Below, piece after piece: positions 1 through 8,582 of a stretch of 64,000 nt of DNA. Numbering within the stretch: the stretch's first letter is position 1; every line of letters starts with the position of its first letter. Position numbers and translations under genes: made by a program. This DNA comes from Myxococcus qinghaiensis (GTDB lineage Bacteria > Myxococcota > Myxococcia > Myxococcales > Myxococcaceae): positions 124,001-188,000 of the forward strand of contig NZ_JAKCFA010000002.1 of NCBI RefSeq assembly GCF_024198215.1, given 5' to 3'. The notes under the pieces are model-generated. The model had not been told where the DNA came from. It was given only the letters and a program-made list of their open reading frames with translations, and ran no database searches.

Positions 1-2
1 CT

Positions 3-1658
3 CCGCCACCCGAAGGCGTCACCGCGCGGGCCCTCGACGTGGACCTGGAGCATGCGTCCCCACCGGAGGTGGCTGATGCTACGGAGGCGCGGACGGGTGG
101 CCCGGTGGACACGCTCGGTCCCCGGAAGCGCTCGCTCGTCCTCGTGGGCGGGGGACTGCGCGCGGCGTGGCAGGCGGGAGCGATTCGCGCGCTGGAGGAT
201 GCGGACCTCGGCTTCCATTTCGTGGATGCGACCTCCGCGGGCTCCCTCAACCTGGCGATGCTGTTGTCCGGCGTGTCACCCGGCGAGGCGTGCGCGCGGT
301 GGAGGACATTGTCCGTGGAGGACTTCCTGACCCACGCGACCCCGAGGAAGTCACTGGACGTGCTTCATGTCGAGCCATTGGGCGACCCGGAGAAGGTCCT
401 CCAGCGCGTCTTCCCCCACCTGGGAATCGACCTGCCGGCCATCCGCGCCAGCTCGCTCGTGGAGGGCACGTTCCACGTCTGTGACTTCGCGCGGAAGACG
501 GACGTGGCAATCCCGCATCGGGAGCTGGACAGGGCGCTGCTGCTCGCGGCCATCTCGCCCCCCATCCTCATGCCTCCGGTGGAGCGGGAGGGCACGCTCT
601 ACACGGATGCGCTGTGGACGCAGGACACGCACCTGCTCGAGGCCGTGCGCCGGGGCGCGAACGAGCTGTGGGTGTTGTGGTGCGTGGGCAACACGCCCGT
701 GCGTGACGATGGCCTCTTCGAGCAGTACGCCTATCTCGAGGAGATGAGCGCCAACGGCGCGCTGTTCGCGCAGCTTCGCGTCATCGAGGACCTCAACGCG
801 CGAATCGAAGCGGGCGAAGTCGTGCTGGGCCACCGGCGCCCCATCGCCGTGCACCTCATCAAGCCCGAGCGTCCGCTCGCGCTCGACCCGGACCTCTACG
901 CGGGGCGCGCCACCGCCGCGGCCCTCATCGACATGGGTTATTCGGACACGTGGCGCTACCTCGACGTGTGTGGTTCGCGAGGCCTTCCGCTCACCCCGGA
1001 GATGACCCGGACCACGGAGCCCTCGCCCGACCTGACCTTCGTCGAGTCGCTCACGGGACTGTTCACGCTCGGCGTCACGGACCCCACGGAGGGCGCGCTG
1101 CATCCGGAGGCCCAGCCCATGACAATCCACTGCACCATCAGCGTCAGCGACCTGGACGCATTCGTCAGTGACGTGAAGTGTTCAGCGAGGCTGGTGGCGC
1201 GGCTGAGCTTCGGGCCCTTCGGCGAGGACCTGCCGGTGCGGCGTGGGAGCTTCAACATCTTCCGGCCCCCGGAGACACCCGGCACGCGGGTGATGACGTA
1301 CGGACTGCGGTTTCCGCATCAAGGCCGCGACTACTTCCTGGAGGGGACGAAGGTCGTCGTCGACCGGCGGGGCGAGGACGCGTGGAAGGGCTCGACGCGG
1401 CTGCGGTGCCTGCTCCACGAGGGCATGAATGCACAGGGGCCGGTGGTGGGCGCCGGTGTGCTGACGCTGGGCGTGGGCCAGCTCCTCTCGCTCATCTCCA
1501 GCATGCAGCCCGCTCGACGCGAGGGTGCGGGGACGCTGGCCATGGACCGCTTCGGCCGGTTCTTCTTGGGGCCGCTGTGGGAACAGTACGCACCACGGGC
1601 TCAGTGGGGGACGTCTCGCGAGATGGTGCTGGAATCGCACTCGCGGGCTCAGGCTTGA
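3..1658 (+). CDS. Patatin-like phospholipase domain protein, 5' end outside window
   Basis: The frame is open to the left edge, so the gene probably starts upstream; a GTG at 39 has no clear ribosome site. Counting from that GTG, the patatin signature is visible: a GGGLR oxyanion-hole motif at 37-41, a nucleophile elbow ATSAGS with Ser66, and an acidic partner Asp190 in a TDALW context. The elbow has Ala where patatins normally have Gly (G-x-S-x-G), so activity is likely but not certain. The region after residue 330 (LTFVESLTGLFTLG onward) resembles the C-terminal domain known from large GMC/cholesterol-oxidase-like proteins, which suggests a lipid or sterol substrate. The gene could be the end of a larger multidomain protein. 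No signal peptide can be judged because the true start is not seen. Confidence 0.8.
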   Translation, partial: PPPEGVTARALDVDLEHASPPEVADATEARTGGPVDTLGPRKRSLVLVGGGLRAAWQAGAIRALEDADLGFHFVDATSAGSLNLAMLLSGVSPGEACARWRTLSVEDFLTHATPRKSLDVLHVEPLGDPEKVLQRVFPHLGIDLPAIRASSLVEGTFHVCDFARKTDVAIPHRELDRALLLAAISPPILMPPVEREGTLYTDALWTQDTHLLEAVRRGANELWVLWCVGNTPVRDDGLFEQYAYLEEMSANGALFAQLRVIEDLNARIEAGEVVLGHRRPIAVHLIKPERPLALDPDLYAGRATAAALIDMGYSDTWRYLDVCGSRGLPLTPEMTRTTEPSPDLTFVESLTGLFTLGVTDPTEGALHPEAQPMTIHCTISVSDLDAFVSDVKCSARLVARLSFGPFGEDLPVRRGSFNIFRPPETPGTRVMTYGLRFPHQGRDYFLEGTKVVVDRRGEDAWKGSTRLRCLLHEGMNAQGPVVGAGVLTLGVGQLLSLISSMQPARREGAGTLAMDRFGRFFLGPLWEQYAPRAQWGTSREMVLESHSRAQA

Positions 1659-1711
1659 GGGCGTGGGCATCTTCGACCCAGGTGGGGGAGGGTGCCCGGG
1701 AGCGGACAACT

Positions 1712-1732
1712 GGATGGCGATATGCGCCATCC
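1712..1732. terminator. Perfect 8-bp inverted repeat
   Basis: GGATGGCG at 1712-1719 and CGCCATCC at 1725-1732 pair perfectly around a 5-nt ATATG loop, 54 bp past the patatin stop. No T-run follows, so it may be a terminator that needs no U-tract, or an operator for the next gene at 1795. Confidence 0.45.
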
Positions 1733-1794
1733 GAGAACAATGCCTGACGGCGCCGTTTGTGTGGCGCGCACCAACGGCCTAACCTCTCCTGCCC

Positions 1795-2484
1795 ATGAAG
1801 GCGATCCTCGTCTCCCTCTTCCTGTTGGGCTCCACTCCCGAAGCCACTCCTCCGGCGATTCCGCCGGACGCGCTCGCGGCGCCGCCCGTATCCAATGACG
1901 CTCCGACGGCGTGGGCCTGCACCGTCGACACGCTCCGCGAAGGCAAGGAGTGTGTCTTCGAATCCGACGCCACGGCCGGCGCGACCAGCACCGAACAGGA
2001 CACCGCGAACCGCAAGCTGCTCAAGGACATCTCCCGCGCGCTGTGCACGGAGGCGGTGGGCAATGCCCGAGACGGCCGCACTGACGCCACGCTCATCTCG
2101 CTGTGCGAGCGCCGCTATGTCACCGCCGCCGACCAGTGCGGACTCGGAGGCAGCTCGGCCATCGTGGACGCGAAGGGTCGCTTCGCGCCGGGTGCCAGGG
2201 CCTGCTACCGGGGCCTGTCCAGCGTCCTCCAGGAGGTGCAGCTCATGGCCACAGTGGCCGCGCCGTGCTGCGAGTGCGCCGCCCGCAAGGGCTGCCCCGG
2301 TGCGGCGGACCGCTGCTACGCGGACGTGTCCCAGCAGCAGACCGCTCCCGCGACGCTCGCGTGCCTGAGCGAGCGCTGCGAGGACGCGTGCTCCGTCGCG
2401 CTGCCCTCGCAGTCGGGAGCCTCCTCCGCGCCCACCGCCCGTGAGCGGCAGCGCTCCTCGCGTTCCGGTTCCGCCTCGCTCTAG
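1795..2484 (+). CDS. Secreted Cys-rich hypothetical protein
   Basis: A 229-residue protein of unknown function. The N-terminus has a short hydrophobic stretch (residues 3-12) followed by a Pro/Ala-rich segment, consistent with export. Cysteines are concentrated between residues 80 and 205, with a cluster around CCECAARKGC and later CLSERCEDAC, which suggests disulfides in an extracytoplasmic domain. The tail is Ser/Arg-rich. It lies 11 bp upstream of a lipoprotein gene in the same direction, so the two are probably co-transcribed and may act together at the cell surface. I do not recognise a family. Confidence 0.7.
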   Translation: MKAILVSLFLLGSTPEATPPAIPPDALAAPPVSNDAPTAWACTVDTLREGKECVFESDATAGATSTEQDTANRKLLKDISRALCTEAVGNARDGRTDATLISLCERRYVTAADQCGLGGSSAIVDAKGRFAPGARACYRGLSSVLQEVQLMATVAAPCCECAARKGCPGAADRCYADVSQQQTAPATLACLSERCEDACSVALPSQSGASSAPTARERQRSSRSGSASL

Positions 2485-2495
2485 GAGTCAGCTCC

Positions 2496-3449
2496 ATGCG
2501 CCACCCTTCTTGGACTCTTCCGACCTGGGCCCTCCTGGGCTCGCTCGCCGCCGGTTGCGGCGCGTCTCACTCCCACGTCACGTGGGCGGAGTCCCCGCCC
2601 CGCGAGGAGGCCCCCCTCGTGACGAGCGCGCCGGAGGCCCCGCCGCCTCGCGCGTCGGCCGACCCCAAGGCCTTCGCCGCGCGCTATCCCAATCCGGCGC
2701 TGTGTGAAGCCGCCGCGCGCCGGCTCCAGGCGGAGTCGCGCGACGAGGGCTGGGCGGCGCTCAAGGCCTGCATCGAGCTGACGCCCTTCACCCAGATTCG
2801 CGCGCTGCTGGGCGGCGCCTGGGCGGAGGACCTCCGCGTGCGTCCCGACGCGGCCTCGCTCATCGCGCGCGTCGTCGCCCAGCGCGGCGGCAGCGTGTCG
2901 GGCGAGCTCCAGTATCTCCAGGAGCGCAAGATTCCCATCTTCTCGCTCGCGTCCGCGGTGGAGCGCCCCGACACGTACAAGGGCCGCTACGTCATGCTGC
3001 GCGCGCGCGTGGCGGATCAGCGCTCCGAGGGGGAGAAGCCCACCGTCTGGCTGGTGGAGCACACGCTGGCCTCGGTGGAGACGAACGCGCCGGTGGGCCT
3101 CGGCGAGACGTACGACATCTCCAGCAGCTCCTCCGGGGACCTGGGCGGGCAGACGCAGCTCACCGGGCCGGGGCGGCTGGGTGGCAGCGTGAGCACTCGG
3201 GAGCGCAGCAGCGTCACCACGACGCGCAAGCACTACGACAACATCTCCGACGAGACGGGCCGCGAGGCCCTGGGCCGGCTGCAGGGCGCGGACCCCTTCC
3301 TGGAGGCCCGCCGCGATTACGTGTTCCTGGCGCGCTTCGACGGGGTGCGGCTCACGTCGGGCGGCACGGACGATGACGCCGAGGCGCCGCGCATCCCGGT
3401 GCTGACCATCGTCAGCTACCACTCGCCGCAGGCGCTCGTCGTCTACTGA
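2496..3449 (+). CDS. Lipoprotein, unknown function
   Basis: A 317-residue protein with a type II signal: hydrophobic stretch and lipobox LAAGC, Cys21. A Pro/Ala/Glu-rich linker follows, then a folded region with an alpha-helical first half (FAARYPNPALCEAAARRLQ) and a second half carrying RYVMLRARVADQR and a strand-rich, Ser/Gly-rich loop. The middle (PDTYKGRYVMLRARV) resembles the small OB-like modules that start from 'pdtykGk' in other lipoproteins, but this is only a resemblance. It is the second gene of a pair with the Cys-rich protein at 1795. Confidence 0.7.
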   Translation: MRHPSWTLPTWALLGSLAAGCGASHSHVTWAESPPREEAPLVTSAPEAPPPRASADPKAFAARYPNPALCEAAARRLQAESRDEGWAALKACIELTPFTQIRALLGGAWAEDLRVRPDAASLIARVVAQRGGSVSGELQYLQERKIPIFSLASAVERPDTYKGRYVMLRARVADQRSEGEKPTVWLVEHTLASVETNAPVGLGETYDISSSSSGDLGGQTQLTGPGRLGGSVSTRERSSVTTTRKHYDNISDETGREALGRLQGADPFLEARRDYVFLARFDGVRLTSGGTDDDAEAPRIPVLTIVSYHSPQALVVY

Positions 3450-3474
3450 AGGCCCCGGCGAACCTGGCGCCGAT

Positions 3475-3511
3475 AAAAAACGAGGCGCCGGGTACATGCC
3501 CCGACGCCTCG
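3475..3511 (-). terminator. Rho-independent terminator on the minus strand
   Basis: The arms 3481-3492 and 3500-3511 form a 12-position stem with one mismatch and a 7-nt loop. Read on the minus strand the hairpin is followed directly by six T residues (plus-strand AAAAAA at 3475-3480). It lies 178 bp past the stop of the DUF4382 lipoprotein gene, which reads toward it. This is the clearest intrinsic terminator in the window. Confidence 0.8.
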
Positions 3512-3688
3512 CCTGGGGAGCTGGCCCCGCGCCAACCCCACCTGATTCGAAAACCCTCGGAGATACAGCAGGTCTTCAGCCGGTAGACCCCAGCACGTCG
3601 GGGTCGGCCACGGCACCTCGTGGATTTCTTCCCACCACGAGCGGAAGGGCCTGTGCGGTCAGGTGGGGGCAGGAGGGTGCGCGTGGGC

Positions 3689-4621
3689 CTACTGGGGCTG
3701 CGCACCACTCACGACGAAGGCCTGGGTGCTGTCACGGCCGGAGGCCAGCTGCACCGTGATGGGGTGGCCGGGCGTGGTGGAGAGGCTCAGGCCCGCGGGG
3801 GACTCCAGTTCGACCTGGAAGGTGCCGGGGATGAGGAACTTGAAGCGGGCCTCGAAGGTGCCGTTCGCGTCGGCGTCCGTCAGCGGGAGCGTCTCGCGGC
3901 TTCCGGCGTCGTTGATGAGCACCGCGTGGAGGTCCGCGAGCGTCAGCCCGCGCCCCTCGACAGTGGGGAGCACCACGCCGGCGCCGAGCTTTACCTCGAC
4001 GTTGATGCTCGCGGACGCGGTCACCTCGGCGGCCTTGATGACGGGGCTCATCACCCAGCGGTTGGAGCCGCCCGCCTCCTTGCCGAAGCTCTGCGCCACG
4101 TCGAAGTCGACCAGGAGGATCTTCTGCTCGCCCTCGATGGTCAGCTTCTCGTCGAACTTCACCTTCAGGCCGGACGAGCCGTAGCTCGGCATGTGGAGCT
4201 GTCCGGTGACGACGGCGCCGGAGGGCAGTCCCGCGTAGTCGTTGGACGTGGCGAAGATGGACGTCGTGCCATCCTCGTTTTTCGTCTCCAGATAGCCCCC
4301 GGTGATGACGAAGCGAAGCTGGGAGTAATCCCCGTTGGGAACGACGGCCTCGGAGACCAGCTCGGAGGTGGAGTTGGCCAGGTCCAGCAGGCTCACCGTG
4401 ACGGGCTCGTCGCGCAGGACGACGCGGCCCCCTTCGTCGTCTCCGCCTTGGAGATAGATTTGGGAGATGGTGACCACGGCCGTCTCGATGCCATCTCCCG
4501 GCGCATCGGTCAGCAGGATGGAGACCTTTCCATCCGAGTCACCACAGCCCAACAGTGGCAAAAGCAATGCAATGGCAAACCTCGAAACGAGGTTCGCACG
4601 GAGAGCATGGGTCGACGACAT
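3689..4621 (-). CDS. DUF4382 domain lipoprotein
   Basis: A 310-residue protein with a lipobox LLGCG near residue 26 followed by GDSDGKVSILLTDAPGDGIE, the typical opening of DUF4382 proteins, which are surface or periplasmic lipoproteins of unknown function. The domain spans roughly residues 30-190 and includes the family-like stretch QIYLQGG. The C-terminal 100 residues look like a carboxypeptidase-regulatory or Ig-like beta-sandwich (DANGTFEARFKFLIPGTFQVELE). It stands alone, 212 bp after the end of the sigma-54 activator gene on the same strand, with a strong terminator behind it. Confidence 0.85.
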   Translation of the reverse strand: MSSTHALRANLVSRFAIALLLPLLGCGDSDGKVSILLTDAPGDGIETAVVTISQIYLQGGDDEGGRVVLRDEPVTVSLLDLANSTSELVSEAVVPNGDYSQLRFVITGGYLETKNEDGTTSIFATSNDYAGLPSGAVVTGQLHMPSYGSSGLKVKFDEKLTIEGEQKILLVDFDVAQSFGKEAGGSNRWVMSPVIKAAEVTASASINVEVKLGAGVVLPTVEGRGLTLADLHAVLINDAGSRETLPLTDADANGTFEARFKFLIPGTFQVELESPAGLSLSTTPGHPITVQLASGRDSTQAFVVSGAQPQ

Positions 4622-4833
4622 GGGGCTTGCTCCAGCAGGGGCGCCGTGAATTCAGCGGTCGGTGACGCCCGAAAATGACTCACGCGGGCGTGCATCGGCC
4701 ACGCGTCAGTTTCAGTCCGGGTCGCCCGCCAGGGGCACGTCCGTGGGAAATCCGGGATGTTCCGAGCCGCCGTGTCTGGAGGCTCACCCACCGTGGAGAC
4801 AAGGCTCACGGCGGGCGAGAGTCTCCCAGCGAC

Positions 4834-6222
4834 TCAGGGGCCGCCCGAGTCCAGCCCGTGCTTGCGCAGCAGCTTGCGCAGGTAGACGCGATCAATCCCC
4901 GCCTCGCGCGCGGCGCGCGACACGTTGCCCTCGCAGCGCTCGACGAGGTTGCGCAGGTAGTCGCGCTCGAAGCCCTCGATGAGCTGCTCCTTGGCCTCCT
5001 TGAACGGCAGGTCGAGCGTCAACGACTGCGTGGACTCCGTGTCCTCTTGTGGCCGCGGAGGTACCGGCGCGGGCACGTCCGGGAGGTCCATGTCCGGCAG
5101 GGCCTCTTCACCCAGGCTCACCACGCGGTCCACCACGTTGCGGAGCTCGCGCACGTTGCCGGGCCACGGGTACTGCGTCAGCAGCGCGCGGGTGACGTCC
5201 GACAGCGCGCTGGGGGGCTTGCCCAGTCGCGCCAGCACGGTGTCGATGAGCAGGGGGATGTCCTCGGGGCGCTCGCGCAGCGGCGGCAGGACGACGCGCA
5301 GCACGGCGAGTCGGTGGAAGAGGTCGCCGCGAAAGCGGCCCTGCTTCACCGCGCCCTCCAGGTCCTGGTGCGTGGCGGCCACGACTCGCACGTTGAAGGT
5401 GCGGTAGTCATTGGCGCCCACGCGCTTCACCTGGCGGCGCTCCAGCACGCGGAGCAGGCGCGGCTGCACCTCCAGCGGAAGCTCTCCGACTTCATCCAGG
5501 AAGAGGGTGCCTCCATGGGCCCGCTCGAAGGCCCCGGCGCGATCAGCCTGGGCCCCGGTGAAGGCCCCCTTCACATGGCCAAACAGTTCGCTTTCGAGCA
5601 ACTGCGGCGGAATGCCCGCCAGGTCCGCGATGATGAACGGCCCCTTGCTGCGGAGGCCGTGGGTGTGGATGGCCTCCGCGCACAGCTCCTTGCCGGTGCC
5701 CGTGTCGCCTTGAATGAGCACGTCCGACTCGCCCTGGGCCAGCCGCTCCAGCAGCGTGAAGACCTCCCGCATGCGCCGGCTGTTGCCCACCAGCCCGCCG
5801 AAGCTGCTGCGGGAGGAGAGGGGAAGCGCCTTCGATTTCTCACCTTCCGGAACCAGCTTCAGCTCCGTGGTACCCAGGGTCAGCGTGGCCCCTGGACGAA
5901 CCTCCAGTTCGGAGAAGCGCATGCCCTCGCAGAAGGAGCCATTGCGAGAGCCAGGGTCCACGGCGCGCACGCCATCCTCCCGGACCTCCAGGAGCAGGTG
6001 TTGTCGGGACACTGCGCGATCCGGCAGGACGATATCCGCCGAGGCTTCCGAGCCCACGCGGTAACGCCCGGGGGCCAGCGGGTACACCTTTCCGGCGTCC
6101 GGCCCGGACAGCACCGCCAGCTTCACCCTGAAGCGGGGGCTCCGGAGTGCCGGAAGGGCATCGGTTCGAACCAGCGCGTCATCCCCGTCCTCGTCTCCCA
6201 GACTCGCCACGGCGCGCAACAT
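4834..6222 (-). CDS. Sigma-54 activator with N-terminal FHA domain
   Basis: A 462-residue enhancer-binding protein. FHA domain about residues 33-120 with the phosphothreonine-binding signature RVGS (55-58), SRQH (72-75) and RNG (93-95). AAA+ domain about 142-375 with Walker A GDTGTGKE (172-179), the sigma-54 contact loop GAFTGA (219-224) and a Walker B-type FLDEVGEL. The last 45 residues form a Fis-type helix-turn-helix. The FHA domain takes the place of a receiver domain, so the input is expected to be a Thr-phosphorylated partner rather than a histidine kinase. The gene is divergent from seven Ser/Thr kinases with 62 bp between start codons, so those kinases are the obvious candidates for input. 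The target promoters are unknown. Confidence 0.95.
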   Translation of the reverse strand: MLRAVASLGDEDGDDALVRTDALPALRSPRFRVKLAVLSGPDAGKVYPLAPGRYRVGSEASADIVLPDRAVSRQHLLLEVREDGVRAVDPGSRNGSFCEGMRFSELEVRPGATLTLGTTELKLVPEGEKSKALPLSSRSSFGGLVGNSRRMREVFTLLERLAQGESDVLIQGDTGTGKELCAEAIHTHGLRSKGPFIIADLAGIPPQLLESELFGHVKGAFTGAQADRAGAFERAHGGTLFLDEVGELPLEVQPRLLRVLERRQVKRVGANDYRTFNVRVVAATHQDLEGAVKQGRFRGDLFHRLAVLRVVLPPLRERPEDIPLLIDTVLARLGKPPSALSDVTRALLTQYPWPGNVRELRNVVDRVVSLGEEALPDMDLPDVPAPVPPRPQEDTESTQSLTLDLPFKEAKEQLIEGFERDYLRNLVERCEGNVSRAAREAGIDRVYLRKLLRKHGLDSGGP

Positions 6223-6284
6223 AGCACACAGGGAGACCCAGGAAGTTCGGGCTCCCGGGAATGTGCGGTAGGTTCCGGATTGAT
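6205..6284 (+). repeat. Kinase leader repeat, copy 1
   Basis: First of three about 80-bp leaders of the same design before kinases 1, 2 and 3. It starts with CGCCACGGCGCGCAAC, which here is the antisense of activator codons 1-6, then GGGAGACC...GGCTCCC, GGTAGGTTCC and the kinase ATG. A shorter upstream part of the repeat (6165-6182) covers activator codons about 14-19. Confidence 0.85.
6223..6284. promoter_or_regulatory. Divergent control region, sigma-54 activator / kinase 1
   Basis: The 62 bp between the activator start (6222, minus) and the kinase 1 start (6285, plus) must hold both promoters. It contains GGGAGACC at 6231-6238 and GGGCTCCC at 6249-6256, which form an imperfect stem, and then GGTAGG 12 bases before the ATG. 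I looked for GG-N10-GC sigma-54 elements on both strands and found none, so this promoter is not obviously under sigma-54. Confidence 0.6.
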
Positions 6285-8390
6285 ATGGCCTTGCAGCCCG
6301 GCGACAAATTCGGCCGATACGAGCTGGTGTCCTGGCTTGGTCGGGGGGGAATGGCGGAGACCTGGCGTGCCCGGTGGATGGGCGACGCCGGCGTCACCAA
6401 GTCCGTCCTCATCAAGAAGGTGCTTCCCGAGTTCGCCGAGGACGATGCCTTCGTGTCGATGTTCATCAACGAGGCGCGCATCTCCGCCACGCTGTCCCAC
6501 GGCAACATCGCGCAGGTCTTCGACTTCGGGCGGGTGGAGGGGCAGTACTACCTGGCGATGGAGTTGGTGGATGGGCAACCGCTCCACCACGTCCTGAAGC
6601 GCGCGGTGAAGACGGGCCTGGAGCGCATGCCCATTCCCCTGGCCGTCTACATCGCGCTGGAGATGTGCCGGGGGCTGCACTACGCGCACACGCGCACGGA
6701 CGACAAGGGCAAGCCCCTGGGCATCGTCCACCGGGACATCTCTCCGGACAACGTCCTCATCAGCTACGAGGGGCAGGTCAAGATCGTCGACTTCGGCATC
6801 GCCAAGGCGGAGATGGCGCGCAACTTCAGGACCGAGCCCGGCGTGGTGAAGGGCAAGTACCACTTCTTCTCGCCCGAGCAGGCGCGCGGGCGCGAGGTGG
6901 ATGCCCGCACGGATGTCTGGGCGACGGGCCTGGTGCTGTACGAGCTGCTATGCGGGCAGCGCCCCGTCACCGGGACGCAGGCGGCGGTGATGATGCGCAT
7001 GGCGCACGGGGAGTTCCCCTCGCCTCGAGAGGTGCGCACGGACCTGCCCGTCGCGCTGAACGAGATTGTCATGCGGGCGCTCGCGGTGGACCTGGACAGT
7101 CGCTACGAGTCGGCGAATGCGTTCGCGGATGCGCTGGCGCAGTTCCTCTATTCGCATGCGCCCCGGTTCTCGACGATGAACCTGGCGTACCTGGTCCGGG
7201 TGCTGTTCCGGGGAGACATGGCGATAGAAGGGCGGGAGCTGTCGGTTCCGTCCTCGTTCATCGACGAGCTGACGGTGTGGCGGGCGAGCGGGGCGCCGCT
7301 CGAGATGACGACGAAGAAGGAGTACGTCAGGCACGTCTCTTCGCGAGCCGCGACGGAGAGGGAGCTGGACGTGCGGCAGATTTCCCAGCGGCCATCACGC
7401 AAGCTGTTGTTGGCCGCGGGGACGGCGGAAACCCCTCAATCCACGGCGGAGGTCCCCGCGTTCGAGGAGCCCGAGGTTCCTACCTCAGTCCGGGACGTGC
7501 CGTCGGGGTGGGGCTTGAAGGCGGGGGGCGTGGCGGGGCTGTCCATCGCAGTAGGGGCGCTCTGCGTGTACTTCATCGGATTCGGGGCCACCGAGGGACC
7601 CCGTCCGCTGCCACCGTCGAGACCCGGGCCGGTGACGCCGAGTGTCGCCACTCCGCCAGTTCCCGTGGACGAAGGTCCTCAGGGCGCGACCAAGGCCGAC
7701 GTGCGTTATGCCCGAAGCATGCTCGAGCAAGGGAACCATCTGACCGCTTCCTTTCTGGCGGATAAATGCCTGGCGGCCGAGCCGAACCATCCAGACTGTC
7801 TTTTGATCTCCGGTGCCAGCATGGCCCGGATGGAGCGGTTCGATGTGGCCGTCCAGCAGTATAGAAAACTCATCACGCATCACCCCGACCATCCACTCGT
7901 GGGGACCACTCGCACGTTGATGATGGAGTACGAGCGGATGCACGCCGCGCAGCCTGCCTCGAAGCCCACTTCGCCCGCCGTGAGTGCCCCTGTTGCTGGG
8001 ACGGCTCGCACGAAGGTGGCGGAGGAACAGCGGAACAATGTGGCTCCGCCTCCCTCGACGACGGGTGTGTCCTCCACAAGCACGCAAGCGATGCCTGGCG
8101 ATGGAGATACATCGGCTGCAAGGGATACATTCGTTACCGAGGCAAGGCGCCTCATCAGGGGGCAGAAGTACGCTGAGGCGCTTGTCATGGCTGAGCAGTG
8201 CGCCAGGACCTGGCCCTCGTCCGCGGACTGCGAGTTGCTACTGGGAATCACCAAGGCCCGGTTGGAACTCATTGATGAGGCGGCCAATCACTATCGGCGC
8301 TTCCTTGCCCTGGCTCCGAGCAGTCATCCATCGAGGAAAGGAGTCGCGGACCTCCTGCATCAGTACGAGATGAGCCGGAAGTCCCGATGA
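6285..8390 (+). CDS. Membrane Ser/Thr kinase 1, two Cys-paired TPR units
   Basis: A 701-residue eukaryotic-like kinase. I chose ATG 6285 over an in-frame ATG at 6261 because kinases 2 and 3 start with the same MALQPGDKFGRY. Kinase domain about 11-285: Gly-loop GRGGMAETW, ATP Lys44, catalytic HRDISPDN with Asp151, DFG at 169-171, SPEQ at 196-199. The usual Lys after HRD is Ser. One transmembrane helix at about 412-433 puts the C-terminus outside the cytoplasm. That part has two TPR-like units, each with Cys-x9-Cys (495/505 and 639/649), joined by a Pro/Ser/Thr-rich linker. First of seven tandem paralogues, divergent from the FHA activator. The substrate and the outside signal are unknown. Confidence 0.95.
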   Translation: MALQPGDKFGRYELVSWLGRGGMAETWRARWMGDAGVTKSVLIKKVLPEFAEDDAFVSMFINEARISATLSHGNIAQVFDFGRVEGQYYLAMELVDGQPLHHVLKRAVKTGLERMPIPLAVYIALEMCRGLHYAHTRTDDKGKPLGIVHRDISPDNVLISYEGQVKIVDFGIAKAEMARNFRTEPGVVKGKYHFFSPEQARGREVDARTDVWATGLVLYELLCGQRPVTGTQAAVMMRMAHGEFPSPREVRTDLPVALNEIVMRALAVDLDSRYESANAFADALAQFLYSHAPRFSTMNLAYLVRVLFRGDMAIEGRELSVPSSFIDELTVWRASGAPLEMTTKKEYVRHVSSRAATERELDVRQISQRPSRKLLLAAGTAETPQSTAEVPAFEEPEVPTSVRDVPSGWGLKAGGVAGLSIAVGALCVYFIGFGATEGPRPLPPSRPGPVTPSVATPPVPVDEGPQGATKADVRYARSMLEQGNHLTASFLADKCLAAEPNHPDCLLISGASMARMERFDVAVQQYRKLITHHPDHPLVGTTRTLMMEYERMHAAQPASKPTSPAVSAPVAGTARTKVAEEQRNNVAPPPSTTGVSSTSTQAMPGDGDTSAARDTFVTEARRLIRGQKYAEALVMAEQCARTWPSSADCELLLGITKARLELIDEAANHYRRFLALAPSSHPSRKGVADLLHQYEMSRKSR

Positions 8391-8503
8391 CCTGATCCGC
8401 CATCTGGGCCAATGCCGGAGGACACCACGCGGTCCGGCCGCCGTTGTCCGACGATGTTCCGCGCGCTCGCTGCCTTTCGAACCGGCGGGTCATGAACGCC
8501 CCC

Positions 8504-8582
8504 CGCCACGGTGCGCAACCGCGCCCCCGGGAGACCACGGAAGTTAGGGCTCCCGGGAATGTAGGGTAGGTTCCGGCCCGAT
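8504..8582 (+). repeat. Kinase leader repeat, copy 2, with remnant of activator gene
   Basis: The sequence CGCCACGGTGCGCAAC at 8504 matches the antisense of the activator's first codons, although no activator gene is here. The GGGAGACC...GGCTCCC stem and GGTAGGTTCC follow. Further upstream TTCGAACCGGCGGGTCAT (8476-8493) matches 16 of 18 bases of the activator-coding 6165-6182. The 192-bp spacer therefore holds a degraded copy of the activator 5' end plus the leader. Confidence 0.8.

Noticed and set aside
6223-6284. Sigma-54 promoter for kinase 1 or the activator
   Set aside because: No GG-N10-GC pair was found on either strand in the divergent gap.
4675-6597. A 640-codon plus-strand open frame opposite the sigma-54 activator
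   Set aside because: The minus-strand frame has complete FHA, AAA+ and Fis domains; the plus-strand frame has no recognisable domain.
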